Positions 1 to 11,525 are shown, numbered from the stretch's first letter. The stretch is 34,438 nt of DNA from Saccoglossus kowalevskii (GCF_000003605.2 NW_003122409.1:15828-50265), one strand, 5' to 3'. The notes: generated from the letters alone by a model not told the origin. Numbers and translations are program-made.

Positions 1-557
1 TTTAGAAATGCAATTAGAATTACCAAAGGTAGGTAATTAATTGGACCCCCCTATCAAATACCGTATAACGCGGCGGTCACGCCTATCTTTTGTTTTAGCG
101 ATACTGGCACCGTGTTTTGTGATCATAACGTCCCCAGTTTCAGGCTACGGATGGTCACTGTTGGTGATGTGGGCTCAATGGTTGGTCTGATGAGATATTT
201 CGATTTATTTATGGTTCATTAGAAGCATATAAGAGACGAAATGTCTGAACGCCCTAATGTGAACCAGTTTTTAATGACTGATCCAGCCCCCATCCTATTC
301 TCATTACCGTATACTACGAACTCACACGTACACATGTGGATGTTCGCTGTCAATTTACGGGGATGGTAACGTTCAACTACTATGTACACCGATTCAGAGC
401 GCTTTATATTATCAACAACACAGATTTTAAGACGCGAGAAATAAATTCCGGCGTAATCTTGACTGGAATGTTAATGCACGCAGTCAGCGCTGAACATTGG
501 TAAATCAAACAGATAAAAAGCGAGAGCAAAAAAAAAAAGGACGGAATTTATACTTAC
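1..557 (-). other. slit intron, left edge
   Basis: Non-coding sequence downstream of slit exon 3. I looked on the minus strand for the next 72-bp LRR exon and found none. No repeat is recognised here. Confidence 0.6.
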
Positions 558-629
558 AGTCTTTCAAGCGATACCAAATCATTGAACGTACCACGTTCGA
601 TGGTTTCCAGTTTGTTTTCCATAAGTTGA
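558..629 (-). CDS. slit: slit exon 3 (second LRR), partial gene
   Basis: This 72-bp exon encodes one 24-residue leucine-rich repeat, reading QLMENKLETIERGTF and ending in LVSLERL. The motif QLMENK..TIERG.F matches the second repeat of the first LRR domain of Slit proteins as I know them. The acceptor is ctgaag| and the donor |gtaagt, both read on the minus strand. The exon keeps the phase of the preceding one: the leucine codon is split CT|T. Slit is a secreted axon-guidance ligand for Robo receptors, and this repeat belongs to its N-terminal D1 domain. The following LRR exon is not visible in 1-557, so the gene continues to the left of the window. Confidence 0.9.
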
Positions 630-824
630 CTTCAGTCGTGATCAGTGTAGTGGAAAATAGTCAGCGAATGAAAGAAAACAAAAATATTATTCAGACGAAC
701 CGCACCACAGAGAAGGGTCGCTTTGTGTACAGGTAATTATTTCAAAAGAAAATAAAGCCTGCATAAACTCTACGCTTTGCAAGAAAGTAGAGAAACACGA
801 AGACTGAATAGGATTCTCACTCAC

Positions 825-896
825 AGAACTCTCAGCGTACGCAGTCCAGAAAAGTCCCCACGAATGAGCTTAGTTAAATTGTTGCCTTGCAGATCG
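825..896 (-). CDS. slit: slit exon 2 (first LRR)
   Basis: This is a 72-bp exon of exactly 24 codons with acceptor ccacag| and donor |gtgagt. It reads DLQGNNLTKLIRGDF followed by SGLRTLRVL, a canonical LRR close to the first repeat of Slit (DLNGNNIT..). The first base completes a leucine codon split by the upstream intron (CT|C). The one-repeat-per-72-bp exon layout, with the same phase on both sides, is the arrangement known for slit genes and many LRR genes. The exon is too short to appear as an independent open frame and was found by reading the minus strand between splice signals. Confidence 0.92.
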
Positions 897-1197
897 CTGT
901 GGAAAAAGGGAAAGTGTTTTTGAATGAGTGTAAGACTTTTAAGAACTGTCAAAAGTTCATACGCAACGGCGTTTTTATTTGTTAAGTTGTCTGGAAGCCA
1001 CGTTTTGCTGCCAGGTGGTAATAAAGGCGAGTTGTGTAAGATTTCATGCTAGTTTAGACCATAGTTCAACCCACGTTATGCCTTATTAACTTCGCCGTCG
1101 CAACACACTCCCCAGAATCGAAAGAAACAAATTGTGCCAATCGAATATCACGTATATATTTGTTTTTTGAATCAGAAGAATATTATTATGAACTTAC

Positions 1198-1358
1198 AGC
1201 CGTTCTGTGGTCTTGGGTATATTTGGAGGCACCGACATTAACCCACGTGAGCTGCAGTCGACTGTACTGCCGTAGCAATTACATATTTCGGGACAAGACT
1301 TGCTTAAATCAATCAACAAGAAAAATACAGCAACGTTGAATGTCTTGAACCATGCCAT
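1198..1358 (-). CDS. slit: slit exon 1: signal peptide and LRRNT
   Basis: This is the first coding exon of a Slit family gene. The start chosen is the ATG at 1358-1356, because its context (gtgaccATGG) is a strong Kozak match and it places a clean signal peptide at the N-terminus: MAWFKTFNVAVFFLLIDLSK, then SCPEICNC. The frame stays open further upstream but without a better methionine. After the signal peptide comes the cysteine-rich LRRNT cap (CPEICNCYGSTVDCSSRGL), then VPPNIPKTTERL, closely matching Slit (CPAQCSCSGSTVDC..). The exon ends in CGGCT|gtaagt. The product would be secreted and act through Robo receptors. A related LRR-secreted protein cannot be fully excluded, but exons 2 and 3 also match Slit. 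Confidence 0.93.
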
Positions 1359-3650
1359 GGTCACCGTCGGATTTAGAAACACACGTTTGTATAACGGTCG
1401 CGTAATTTACTCCGCAGGTCTTCTAGTTTCCCCGGTAATCCCGAATTCGATTAGATGTCACTCTTTGAAATGCGTTACTAGCTGTCAATGGGTCTACGCA
1501 AAAAAGTAACTAGACTCTCATATCGAGAGACAAAGTTTGAATGAACATCCAAACCCGTCAGATCTCGTGGACTGCTTCTCAATACTGCACACGACTCCGG
1601 CCGTTCCTCGGAATCCGTAACAAAATACAGCAAAAATCCGATCACCCTTGAATCTTGCCTTGTGCTGACGATTTAGTTAAGGTTTGCGAACGCGTATTAG
1701 TCTTTTTTTAAAGGTATTCGGGTTACGGTGAAACGAGATAATGCAGCACAGCGGCAGCACAGTGAGCGGTCCACGTCTTTTACTATTGACTGAAATGCAC
1801 TCAAGTGCAATCTGGGTTTTGTCCCTAGACTCTGAATGGCGTAAGCTGTCACCCAACCATCAATCTACCCACAGTTAACCCGCCCATAACTTTACTGATC
1901 CTATCTAAAGGTAAATTTGGCTCGCGAAACAGTGTTATCTCGAGATTTAGTTTACATAAGTTCTGTAACGTCCAAACATCGTAATTTCGCGCCAATCTAT
2001 CAAAGTGGCGCAGGCGTGTGGTTTTTTTTTCAAAAATGTCGCGGTATCGAAGTCAATTTCGACGTTTTCATTTGCTGATATGCTGATGAGTTCAGTATTT
2101 ATACGCGATGTGTGTGGACAATTATAGCCTCACTTGAACTTTGACCATCCCACCAAAAAACACATGAAACGGATATGAAATTGAGTGTTTTTTGTGTATG
2201 TGTGTCAATAAATCGGTTATATCAAGGTTGCAAGCGTCACATTCTCTCTTCGCCTCCGCCACAAAATGTTAAATAAGGCGCAGTGGTCACCCGAGGGTGC
2301 TTTCTTCAACCTAACTACATGCATAATCAGCTGACAGTCCGTAATCGACCAAAAGAAGACATTAGTAAAGTGGATGGGAATTTGTCTCAGTGGGTAAAAT
2401 ATGTGCATTAGAATTTTTACTGCTTGTCAGTTGAATCATTTCGTCTTGTGTGCCAACGAAGAAGTCAATTGGCCCAATTGGCCACACATAATCCCCATTA
2501 AACAATCTGACGGGTTGCTGGCGACGTGCTTCACAAAGGACCCGTCCCGCGTGGTGGCGCCTGTCTTTCAGGAGATGGCAGACGACTTGGTGTCGGCCTT
2601 CTTAATTTGGACCTCTCATGGTCGAGCATGAAAGCTAATGGAATAGACTAAAAGCGGACCTTATCAAACGTAATCTACGGTGAATTAGAGGTATTTAACA
2701 TTGGATTGTAAGCCCGTCACGATTTAATTTACGGAGTATTCAGAGATGATTATTTGGCTCATTTTCGCATAGCGACACCGGTATAGCACGTCAACAAACG
2801 CGCTGATGTCACCTTTCTTCAAATGCGGGACAATGGAACCGCCTTTGAGACGGGATGGGAGTTTTACCATAGATAATAGTACAGTGTAAATTTACTATCA
2901 GCTTTATCTTCTCATAACACAAAACTACAATCACGTGTTCGAATTGTGTACCTATTACCAGATGAAGGGGTTCTTCTTTAGTAAACTGGTTCAATGATCT
3001 GAATTACACTTGCACTACAAGCCCATCAGATTGAAGAAGTATTCCGCTGAATGTTCAAATAGTAATGTCACATGTCAACTGTTATTTACCATAGCATACT
3101 TTTTAATTAAATAATTAACATAAGGAGACAGAACATTTGCATGTATAAAGTTCCAAGGTTTAATAAACACGTTTTATCTTGCCGAAAGTGTATCCGAACA
3201 TACGAGGGCGCCCTCCACGTAAACTGATATAACAGTATCCTCGGGGGCGGAGCTACGTCACGGACGTTCTACGTTGCTAAGACGCGCACCACTGTACCAC
3301 GTATTTCTATGGGCTTTGTGCGCGCTGCTGTGGAACGCCGGTGGAGCCGGTGAAAACTCGAGAAAACAACACAAACTCAACTTTGAAGTAATCCTGAACA
3401 ACCAAATTCATATATGTTACACACGTAGGGCTAATCTTGTTACACTGTTCAGGGGACTCTCATCAACCATCGCAAAGTACCGTTTTCTGCGAGTTTTTGG
3501 TCTTTGTTTTCACCGCGAGGGTTGCCAGGCGGTAGAAAATGCCCGGATGTCCGCCCCCGAGGATTATTTAAACGAATGTTTAACTTTGCTTTCCAATAAC
3601 CACCAATCAGCAAGTGCTGGTGACTGGTTAACGTGTTAATGGCGCACACT
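1359..3650. other. slit 5' flank, no gene recognised
   Basis: This stretch should hold the slit 5' untranslated region and promoter on the minus strand. I see no conserved coding exon. A plus-strand open frame near 3274-3639 has a hydrophobic start but no ATG (see rejected items). GC content is mixed and no transposon ends are evident. Confidence 0.5.
2096..2103 (-). promoter_or_regulatory. Candidate TATA box for slit
   Basis: The minus strand reads cgcgTATAAATActg here, a textbook TATA octamer about 740 bases upstream of the slit start codon. It would place transcription initiation near 2070 and give a 5' untranslated leader of roughly 700 bases. This is a motif match only; similar strings occur by chance in AT-rich DNA. 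Confidence 0.2.
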
Positions 3651-4599
3651 CATAAATTACAGAGAGAATTTACCTTTTGATTTCCACTGAATAGAAAAAC
3701 GTATACATGTACGACGCGCACGTAACAGACAATTCAATGAACACCAGAGGGCGCTAAACACAAATTAGCAAGGGCGAACACCCACCAACGATGTCATTCC
3801 TTTTGACAAAAATGGAGGCCACTATAATTAAAGATGAACACAGTGACTATTCACCGTTAGCAATTATTCACTGACCACAGTCCATCTATATCCACTTCTA
3901 TTTCATTAGGGCATGAATGTTTTTTTTACATAAAATATTTACAAAATGTTGTATAAATAATGAATAAAAGCAACGCGACCAATCACTATGCCTTAGCATA
4001 GCGGATGCATACTATGCCAGTAATACATTACTTGTATACAAATTATCATTTTTTTTATACAAATTTCAGTATTTGCATTTGTAGTTTCAATATTTATTTT
4101 TTACACATCTTTGATTTATGTTTCTTTTTTATCATGTAGTTATTTTGCTTTTACTAATATCTGATTTGTAATCCTTTTCATCCCCTCTGGGAGATGTTAT
4201 AAGTTTATAAATAAATCACTAATATATTACGAGTGCATGGTAGTAAATTTGTCGATGATTAAAGAAGAAAAACTCAAATCTTGTGCATAATGGGAATTAC
4301 TGAATAGCTTCTATAGCCAGTCACAGAGCCACCTCCGGGATAAATAATTTATAAATTTCCATAAAAAAAAAAAAGTCTTCAAAAATTCACTGTAACCAAA
4401 AGTTTTTGAATTTTTTTCAGTTCAAAGTGGATGTCAGACTAAGGTTTAGCAGAATGAGGAAAATACAGTCTTCATTGATTACTCTCATTTCAAACTACAC
4501 TTCGCTTCCACATTCCCACCAGGTTGATCCTCATTCCAGACAACTACACTACCAGGAGCAAGGACCAGGCAAACCCAAGAAACAATAGGTGATTTTCCG

Positions 4600-4950
4600 T
4601 ACAATTGCGAAATCTCGCGAGATGCATGAAAGACGCGCGTCGAACGTCTGCCGCAAAAATCAAACGATTTGATTTCGAACTAGAATTTCTTTATTTCGCA
4701 GCTTACATTGACCGGCCGATCTTCGACAGAGGAATATTGCTTCCGAATACCCTTACTTAATCGAAATTGCCTATCATCAAATGTGGGCAGCACATTATTA
4801 AGCATGGAAATGTCCCCGAAATACTTTCGTGTTTGTCGAATCCCACGCGATGTTTGACGCGACTATGACCTTTGTTTGTCCCGTTTTTACGTTCGATTTC
4901 ACGCATAACGCGCGATTCTTGCAGTGAACGGAAAATGGTCTATTCCTGAC
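4600..4950. promoter_or_regulatory. CpG-rich patch with TCTCGCGAGA motif
   Basis: In an otherwise CpG-poor, AT-rich neighbourhood this patch contains many CG dinucleotides. They include the perfect palindrome TCTCGCGAGA at 4613-4622 and GACGCGCGTC at about 4632-4641. TCTCGCGAGA is an established promoter element bound by BANP in animals. An acceptor-like tttttttcag| and a short open stretch lie just upstream on the plus strand (about 4420-4588). An unannotated transcript start is possible, but no protein is recognisable. Confidence 0.3.
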
Positions 4951-7900
4951 TTGTTGTTTTGGTGAACTAAACTGGCTGCCAGACGGCCAAAGGTAAATTG
5001 TGCATGTGTGTAACATTACATTGCGTCTGTCAGAGAGGTTAGGAACATTATGAACCAAATCACAACAAAAATGGCATGCAGTAACCCACCATGTGTGATG
5101 TTTCTGTAAAGTTTGAATAAATCAGTAAAAGAATATTAGGTGGAAGATGAAGACATGTCCAGAAAAGTTTGTGAAAGAGGGAGGCATTTCTGGTAGAAAA
5201 TGTGGCAGCACGTCTGGTGGAAGATATTAATGCCTGTTGGAGTACGTTGATGGACTGCTAGTCATGTGACCCATTTGCAAGTTTATTCCTGTAAATCAAC
5301 ACTCATTTTTGCCATTATTCTAATCGTAAACCAGCCATGCCTGTATTAATGCGTTATGTAATTTCAGTTGTATTCATATGCCAAGTATAATTGCTACAGA
5401 TAAATGAATACAAACTAACGGGGACTGTGTCATTTTCAATGACTTGGGTTCTTCAACATGTAAATTTCCCTGTGACTTTTTGTTCTACGATTGGGCACGT
5501 TCCACTTTCACATAGAAAAACCAGAGCAGTGATAAACAGCTGAAGTGAATTGATGTTATAATCACAATTTATTCAGAACAATTTAATAACATACTAAACT
5601 ACCCAATATCAAACAAAATAAAATATATGTTAACAATCTATTGTTTTCATGATTCAATAAAAATAAATTGCTTCAAATAAAAATAAATTTATCAAATAAT
5701 ATAAAATATTGACACAAACTGTAGACAAGCATGGCTGCAACTAAAGAAGGAATTAATTTATGAATGAAATCGTTATTACAGTATTCTAAATTATGTTGCT
5801 AGCATTGGAGTCTATGTTGGGAATTTGTTTGAACACCAACTTTGGATCTTCATTTGATATTTCAAACATAACAATTAAAGTAGGTCTGTAAACACATGAT
5901 CAATGAAACAAAGAATTCAATTTTATCATAAGAATTCTTCCATAATCTAATTGCAAGATGCCCCAGTACCAGCTCACTGAATTTTGATTTGACAGAAGAG
6001 AGTGCTGAAATAAATTGCCATCTTCCTACCAATTTCCCTTAGAACACATTTAATGTTTTGTTTTGACTTTGGCACTTTCAATCCCAATGAAGCAATGCTC
6101 CTGGACAAATTATTTTCACAAGAAGTGCTGGTTGGTAAAAACTAAAATAAAGAAATCACACAGTATGCACTTTGTTTCCCATTCTAGCCACATGTTATGT
6201 TGAGAAAAAATTATGGCTGAATATAATGAAACATTGAATAGTCTTCCCGGTACAACTATGCACTAGCTAGTATAGTATGTTGATAGATAGAAACTGGCTT
6301 ACTGGAAAAGTACTGTAACAATTTCTATTTAAAAAAAAAAAAAATCAAATTTCAACAAAAATTGTCTTTCACAAATACTAAATTGATGCTACAAACTATC
6401 CATAAAAAAACATTTCAGATTATTAATAACATGATTCTACTCGTGTATCACACCAAGTATCAGTAATTTGAGCACAAGGCCATCAAATGGTTGCAAGTTT
6501 TCAGTACTTTCCTGAAAATTCATTTCTGAATCAAATGAACAGAACATGATGATCACCAATTTCAATAGGAACAAGATTTTGATGTGGAAGATCTGCATTC
6601 TGGAAGCATCGACTGAATGAACACATTGAATCAGTCTCTACCACAAGTGAATTTGATATTCGAAGATTCTTGTAATCTTAACACGTGTATGCGGTGAACG
6701 CTTAAACATCTATGATAATGATACTCAAACTGTAGAAAGAGGAACAGGTCATTTTGACCTCACTTTACCAGAAAACGTTTGTTTTGCTTTGTTTTCTGTG
6801 AATTATTCAGATCATTTAACAAAATTACATTGCTATTCCCATTCATGTATTTCCCATGCTGAAAATTCCACAGAAAACACTGGTACAGTTCTTTCATACC
6901 ACTGTGCTTAAGAGCTGACCAATTTTGTGTTAGGCAGCTTTTCCATGGCTATTTATCAAATTTGCTGTAATTTGGCTTGAGGACACGTGTTTTATATAAA
7001 AAATATATAAAAAAATAAAAACAAGTAATATAGCATATTTGAAAAAAAAAACGTGCAAACGCATGGATTGAGGTGTAAAGTGTCGCCTGTGGCAGAGACC
7101 GATTCAGGACCATGGACCCTCAACCACGCAACCAATAGCAAAAAGTAATTGGAGAATAGAACAATTGATCTTGAAGATGATAAATGTTAACTTAAGTTCA
7201 TTTAATACATGATTTTATTTGCAAGGAACTGGAAACCTTTTATACACTAACAACTTAATTGCAGTAATTTAACTGCATCACTGCTAGTGTTTGAACTCAA
7301 ATGTATATGGCTCAACAATGGTATGCTTACAAGTTTTCCAGAAATTTGTATTCAAGCATAAACAAAGTATATTTCATCCTTTATGTAACAATTAATACAC
7401 GTATTGTGCAAATAAAGGTAATCAGTTGCTATACCAACAAGAAAGTACACCCAAAATATCCTGTTCAATAAAGGTCTCAATTTATCATTACAATTTGATT
7501 CCATGATCACTTCAATATTTTCTGAAGAAAAGACAGTTGCAAACGTGCACATTGTAATAAAACCATTAAAAACAAAAATCAACAACTGTTTATTATTACA
7601 TTTATCACAATTATTTTTGTTATGTTTCTCCATGATACGATGACAAACCTACATGTAGTTTGCAGTTTTCCAAAATGTATGGAAACGATGACAGATAAAA
7701 TGGTCACCAATTGGCCATATTGGGTTGAATTTTGCAAAAACAAAATGCATCTACACAATATTGTCATATATAATTTCAAAGTTTGCTTTGCCTGGGTCAT
7801 AAAAACAATTTACAAAGAAACTATCAGTATCATCAATAATTTCTCTTTGTAGCATTCACCCTTGTTACTAATATGTAGGCAGATTAACTTTGCAAAATTT

Positions 7901-8199
7901 AGATATTGAATTGTTTTGGAAACAAGGTAAGCAAACTGAAAGCTAGCAAAAAGTTACACTCATCTAAGGTTTAAAACCAATATAAAGATGTATTTATTTT
8001 ATAAGAGTGAACTACCCCCAAATGAGAATTTTCTGGTATGCACTATGTTCTGATTAATGAGATAAACATCTTGTAATCTCATACTAATTAGATTCACAAT
8101 GTGCAGAAAATTCAGAACTGGAAATTTGAAATTCACATCTCTAGTCATGCAGTAGTCATGACTATACATGTAGCGGTCAACTAAGGTGGACAAATTAGC
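4951..8199. other. Intergenic AT-rich region
   Basis: Between the CpG-rich patch and the first clear transposon I see no gene, RNA or terminal repeats. It contains many poly-A and poly-T runs. Near 7690-7735 the phrase aaaatggtcaccaattggcc resembles the core of the modular repeat found at 11.2, 16 and 33.9 kb, so an old fragment of that family may lie there. Confidence 0.45.
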
Positions 8200-9388
8200 T
8201 ACCGTATTTATACGGGTGAGCGCCCATGCCTGGGCAAACGTCCACCCCCAAATTTTGATACAATTAAGAAATTGAGGTCATATCCGGGCATACAGCCAGG
8301 GGGTCTTCTCTGGTACTTTTGCGTTCTGCCTCGACGGTAGCGGGTTCGCCGCTGTTTACATTTAATTTTCATCAGAATCATAACAGTCAGCAAGACTACA
8401 AAAATGTATATTAAAGCAAAAACGGTAGTTTTCTTTTTGTAGTATGACGTGGCCCTGAAAAGGGCCGTTTGGTTTGTGTTTCCTTAGAAATGATTCATGC
8501 AAATCTTACAGCTTATGGAGAGCCATGAAGCAAGTGTCGCACTCGTTCAGCTTTGAAACTGATGTTGCAATATAGTAGCAACCCGTACCTAGGAGAGTGG
8601 TTAAAAGCACGCCAAAGACTGACAACTTTTTTGCCTTCTTTCATCACAGCTATTACATTTCTATCATGGAAATTATTCCTATTTCAAGCCCACCACGATA
8701 TCCACAGTGAGAAATTCCAACCACCCGAACTTGCTAAATGGTAACGGGAATCCCTGGATTAAGTGGGCCAAGTCCAAATTGTGTGTGACGACATCGACTA
8801 ACTTCAAGACAAAGCTGTAGGGATTTTGTTTGATCGCGAGTGATGCCGATCTGGACTTTAAGGGTTTTGACTTTAACAAAGATAGCAATGAATGTACAAA
8901 TAGAGATCTGAGATGTTTTTTTCAAACAACTATGAACTTTTGTAATTTTGTAAATTATTTACTTTTGTAAATTATTAATGATCTAGTATGGCTGTTGATC
9001 CGGTATTTGTCAAAACCAGAATTTTACGCAGTTTAATCCTCAACATTTTAATTTTGAGTTCACACGTATTTGTCGGCAGGGAAATCCTAATCCAAATGAT
9101 TCTTCACCGTCGATTTTTATTATTTCTGGTTTATTTGTCACATTTTAAGCAATAAATTATTGTTTGTTACACTTCTAATGCTGCATATTGTTCATTTATT
9201 TCCGTTGCATGTCTTCATTTGACATTCTATTCCCTGCTGCAGTTCGATCTGCAAGTTGTCAATTTTCGAGGATTTTCGGGGTTTTTTTCCTTTGGGGGGG
9301 GGGGGGGTGTCCGGGCAAAAGCCAAACCCTATTTTTTGGCAATTTTCCATGTTCAGGAACCTGGGCGCTTACCCGGATAAATAAGGTA
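8200..9388. mobile_element. TIR element of about 1.2 kb, non-autonomous
   Basis: The left end reads taccgtatttatacgggtga followed by gcgccca. The reverse complement of the right end reads taccttatttatccgggtaa followed by gcgccca, which is 24 of 27 positions identical. Both outer ends carry TA, consistent with a TA target duplication, and both are followed by a tract rich in G or C runs. No transposase frame is visible inside. The interior contains a small hairpin (gccctgaaaagggc at about 8452) and a poly-G run at about 9294-9307. This is a DNA transposon derivative, probably a deletion derivative or large MITE of unknown superfamily. Confidence 0.65.
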
Positions 9389-9621
9389 ATATGAAGACAC
9401 AAATATTGCATCACATCAAAATTCACAAATTACGTTTCAAATCTGAAAACGGTTATGTTAAGGAAGTATTTGGCAGCAAAAGATGAAACGAGTTATACTA
9501 CATTTACTATAAACACAAACTACCAGTTTAACATAAAAGATGCAGTTGGCAAAGAGAAAGTATTGCACTGCATTTACTAAACAGTATCATGCAATTAAGC
9601 AAACAATCAGTTCAAATAACT

Positions 9622-10031
9622 TTATTTAGCAACAGCAGCAGATAACAACTTCATAATTTGTTGGAGTTGCATCTGTTGTTCATCTAGTCGTGCTTTTAAT
9701 GCAGCATTCTCTTGAAGAAGCGCTAACACTTTAGGATCATCAGCAACTACTGGTGATACACTTCTTGGTGCCTCTTGGACAGGACTGCCATTACTTGCAG
9801 CAATGCCTGTCTCAATCACATTACTGCTAACTCTTGTGGCAACTCCAGCTTCAACAAGTTTGCCAGCAATATCAATATCTTCTGATGGAGTCTTGTCCAC
9901 CAAAGTTAACTCAGTCACATCTCCAGCGTTATTGGTAACTTGGGCTAATAATCTTTTAGTACCCATACCAGTTAAATTTTGCATAAGCTCCACAGCGTCT
10001 GGATTCCATGCGTCACATGTTGGCTGAATAT
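9622..10031 (-). CDS. TDRD1: TDRD1-like last exon: end of fourth Tudor and coiled coil
   Basis: This is the terminal coding exon of the multi-Tudor gene (visible residues 719-854). The acceptor is tttgatttacag| and the stop is TAA at 9624-9622. The first half (DIQPTCDAWNPDAVELMQNL, then RLLAQVTNNAGDVTELTLVD) is the SN-like outer part of the last extended Tudor domain. It is followed by a low-complexity linker. The tail from about residue 820 has heptad leucines (VLALLQENAALKARL, then QQMQLQQIMKLL), predicting a short coiled coil for self-association or partner binding. The hexamer AATAAA (9626-9621) overlaps the last Lys codon and the stop. Confidence 0.85.
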
Positions 10032-10409
10032 CTGTAAATCAAAGATTGAGAAGTGAGAATTGCCATCCTGTCCTAAAAGCCTAATGAAAAGTGAATTAAG
10101 AATGTATCTTGGTATAAAGGTTATTTTCCTGAATCTAAACGGCAGATATTACGAATACAGATATTTTCAGAAGAATCGATGCAGCCACCATACTGTTCTG
10201 TGTTCTTGTAATAATCTCATAATAAATTGAGAATAGTGATAATTTACTCATTAAAAATGGGACCAATCAACATGCCATGTCCAATTTCGGAGGGAAGAAA
10301 AGTCCAAGAGGGAAGGGAAGCTGAGGTACGGTTCCATAGGAACAAGCAACTGTCATAAGAGTTGGGGGGGGGGGGGGAGTTTGAAAGAAAAGGAAATTTT
10401 TTTTTTAAA

Positions 10410-10760
10410 TACTGTAAAACATGTTGAAAAAGCAACATACTATTTTAGCTAATTGTGGTAAAATGGCGTAATAGCGAAATGTTGATTTAGTGAATCTCTC
10501 TTGTCTTTGTTGATTTCCTGTTTTCACAATACTTGTCTGTCGCCTGCCAAAACAAATTCCCAGCAAGAAAAACTGTCAAGTGTAATAAGGAATTACAGAT
10601 TATTACGTTTTCTGCATTGTTTTCTAAGTGTGTGTGTGTGTGTGGAGAAAAAGACGTCGTTTGACCGCCATTTTGAATTTATAATGAAGTCATTAGCGAA
10701 ATCTTAAATTAGCAAATTAGTTCTCTCGCTAAATTCACCAAAAAGACATGTTTTACAGTA
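10410..10760. mobile_element. MITE with actgtaaaacatg ends
   Basis: The left end TActgtaaaacatg and right end catgttttacagTA are perfect inverted repeats bounded by TA. Subterminal regions also pair imperfectly (for example agcgaaat on the left and its counterpart tagcgaaatc on the right). The length is 351 bp with no coding capacity, typical of a Tc1/mariner-type MITE. It contains a (GT)n run at about 10628-10643. It sits inside the intron between the last two Tudor-gene exons. Confidence 0.7.
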
Positions 10761-10872
10761 TATTTTTATTAAAATTTCACCTGAGCTCTAACTTTCTGTG
10801 CTCAGGCCCACCACCATACAATTACATATTGGCCATGTGAAAACTGAAAAAAATACATGGTGAATTACCTAC

Positions 10873-11040
10873 CTGCCAGTTTACATTTAAAGGCTTGAAT
10901 TGGAAGCTTAGCAAATAGGTCTGTCAATGGTCTGACGCAGGATAGAGGTACAGTTTCTTGATTACCAAAATCAATGTACTTAACATCCACAAAATTGGGT
11001 TTGACGTCAAGTACTTCAGCTCTACTCCAGGATTGGTCAT
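10873..11040 (-). CDS. TDRD1: TDRD1-like exon: fourth Tudor core
   Basis: This 168-bp exon (visible residues 663-718) encodes the core of the last Tudor domain: DDQSWSRAEVLDVKP, then VDVKYIDFGNQETVPL, then LPIQAFKCKLAG. The acceptor is ttgttttacag| and the donor |gtaggt, with phase 1 on both sides. VKYIDFGN supplies the later aromatic-cage residues expected for binding symmetric dimethylarginine. The usual WYR is WSR here (Ser668), so one cage aromatic is replaced. Together with the exon at 12625-12738 it forms a complete Tudor barrel. Confidence 0.92.
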
Positions 11041-11129
11041 CTGTAAAACAATCAACTAAATCTAACTGATCCATATTGAGAAATATTGCTCTGGAACGGC
11101 ATTAATTAATACAAAATAATCACCATTTG

Positions 11130-11525
11130 GCAATTTTGAATTTATCTATAACATGATGTAAAGTGAATATATAAAATTTGAACATAATCAGTCAAAGCAT
11201 ATCAGAAATATGGCTAAACAAAATGGCCACCAGTCAGCCATTTTGAATCCAATTTGAAAAATAAAATGATGTGCATCAGGAACCATAAAGTTTAGCACAA
11301 AATGGCTGCCATTTGGCTACTAGTATTTTGAATCAAGATAGTCAAACCAATATATCTTTGTCATGATGTATAATGAATATATAAAATTTGTTCATAATCA
11401 GTCAAAGCATGGCAGAGATATGGTACTAGAACTGCATTCATTAAAACAAAATGGCCACCAGTCGATCATTTTAAATTGGATCTGAAAAACACAAGCCATG
11501 CATGGCACAGTCCCTGTTAGTTATC
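11130..11525. repeat. Modular repeat fragment, two direct units
   Basis: Two direct units begin around 11142 and 11353. They share gtgaatatataaaatttg or its near variant, then cataatcagtcaaagcat, a gcagagatatgg-like tract and caaaatggccaccagtc. Spacing is about 210 bases. The block ends in cacagtccctgtta (about 11506-11519), the phrase that also opens the copies at 15.99 and 33.80 kb, so this belongs to the same family. No coding potential is seen. Confidence 0.6.

Noticed and set aside
3274-3639. Plus-strand open frame with a hydrophobic, signal-like start
   Set aside because: It begins with TTG, not ATG, and no in-frame ATG lies nearby upstream. No domain is recognised, and the composition after the first 30 residues looks random.
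7352-7852. Overlapping open frames on both strands
   Set aside because: AT-rich random frames; no domain, and the frames overlap each other on opposite strands.
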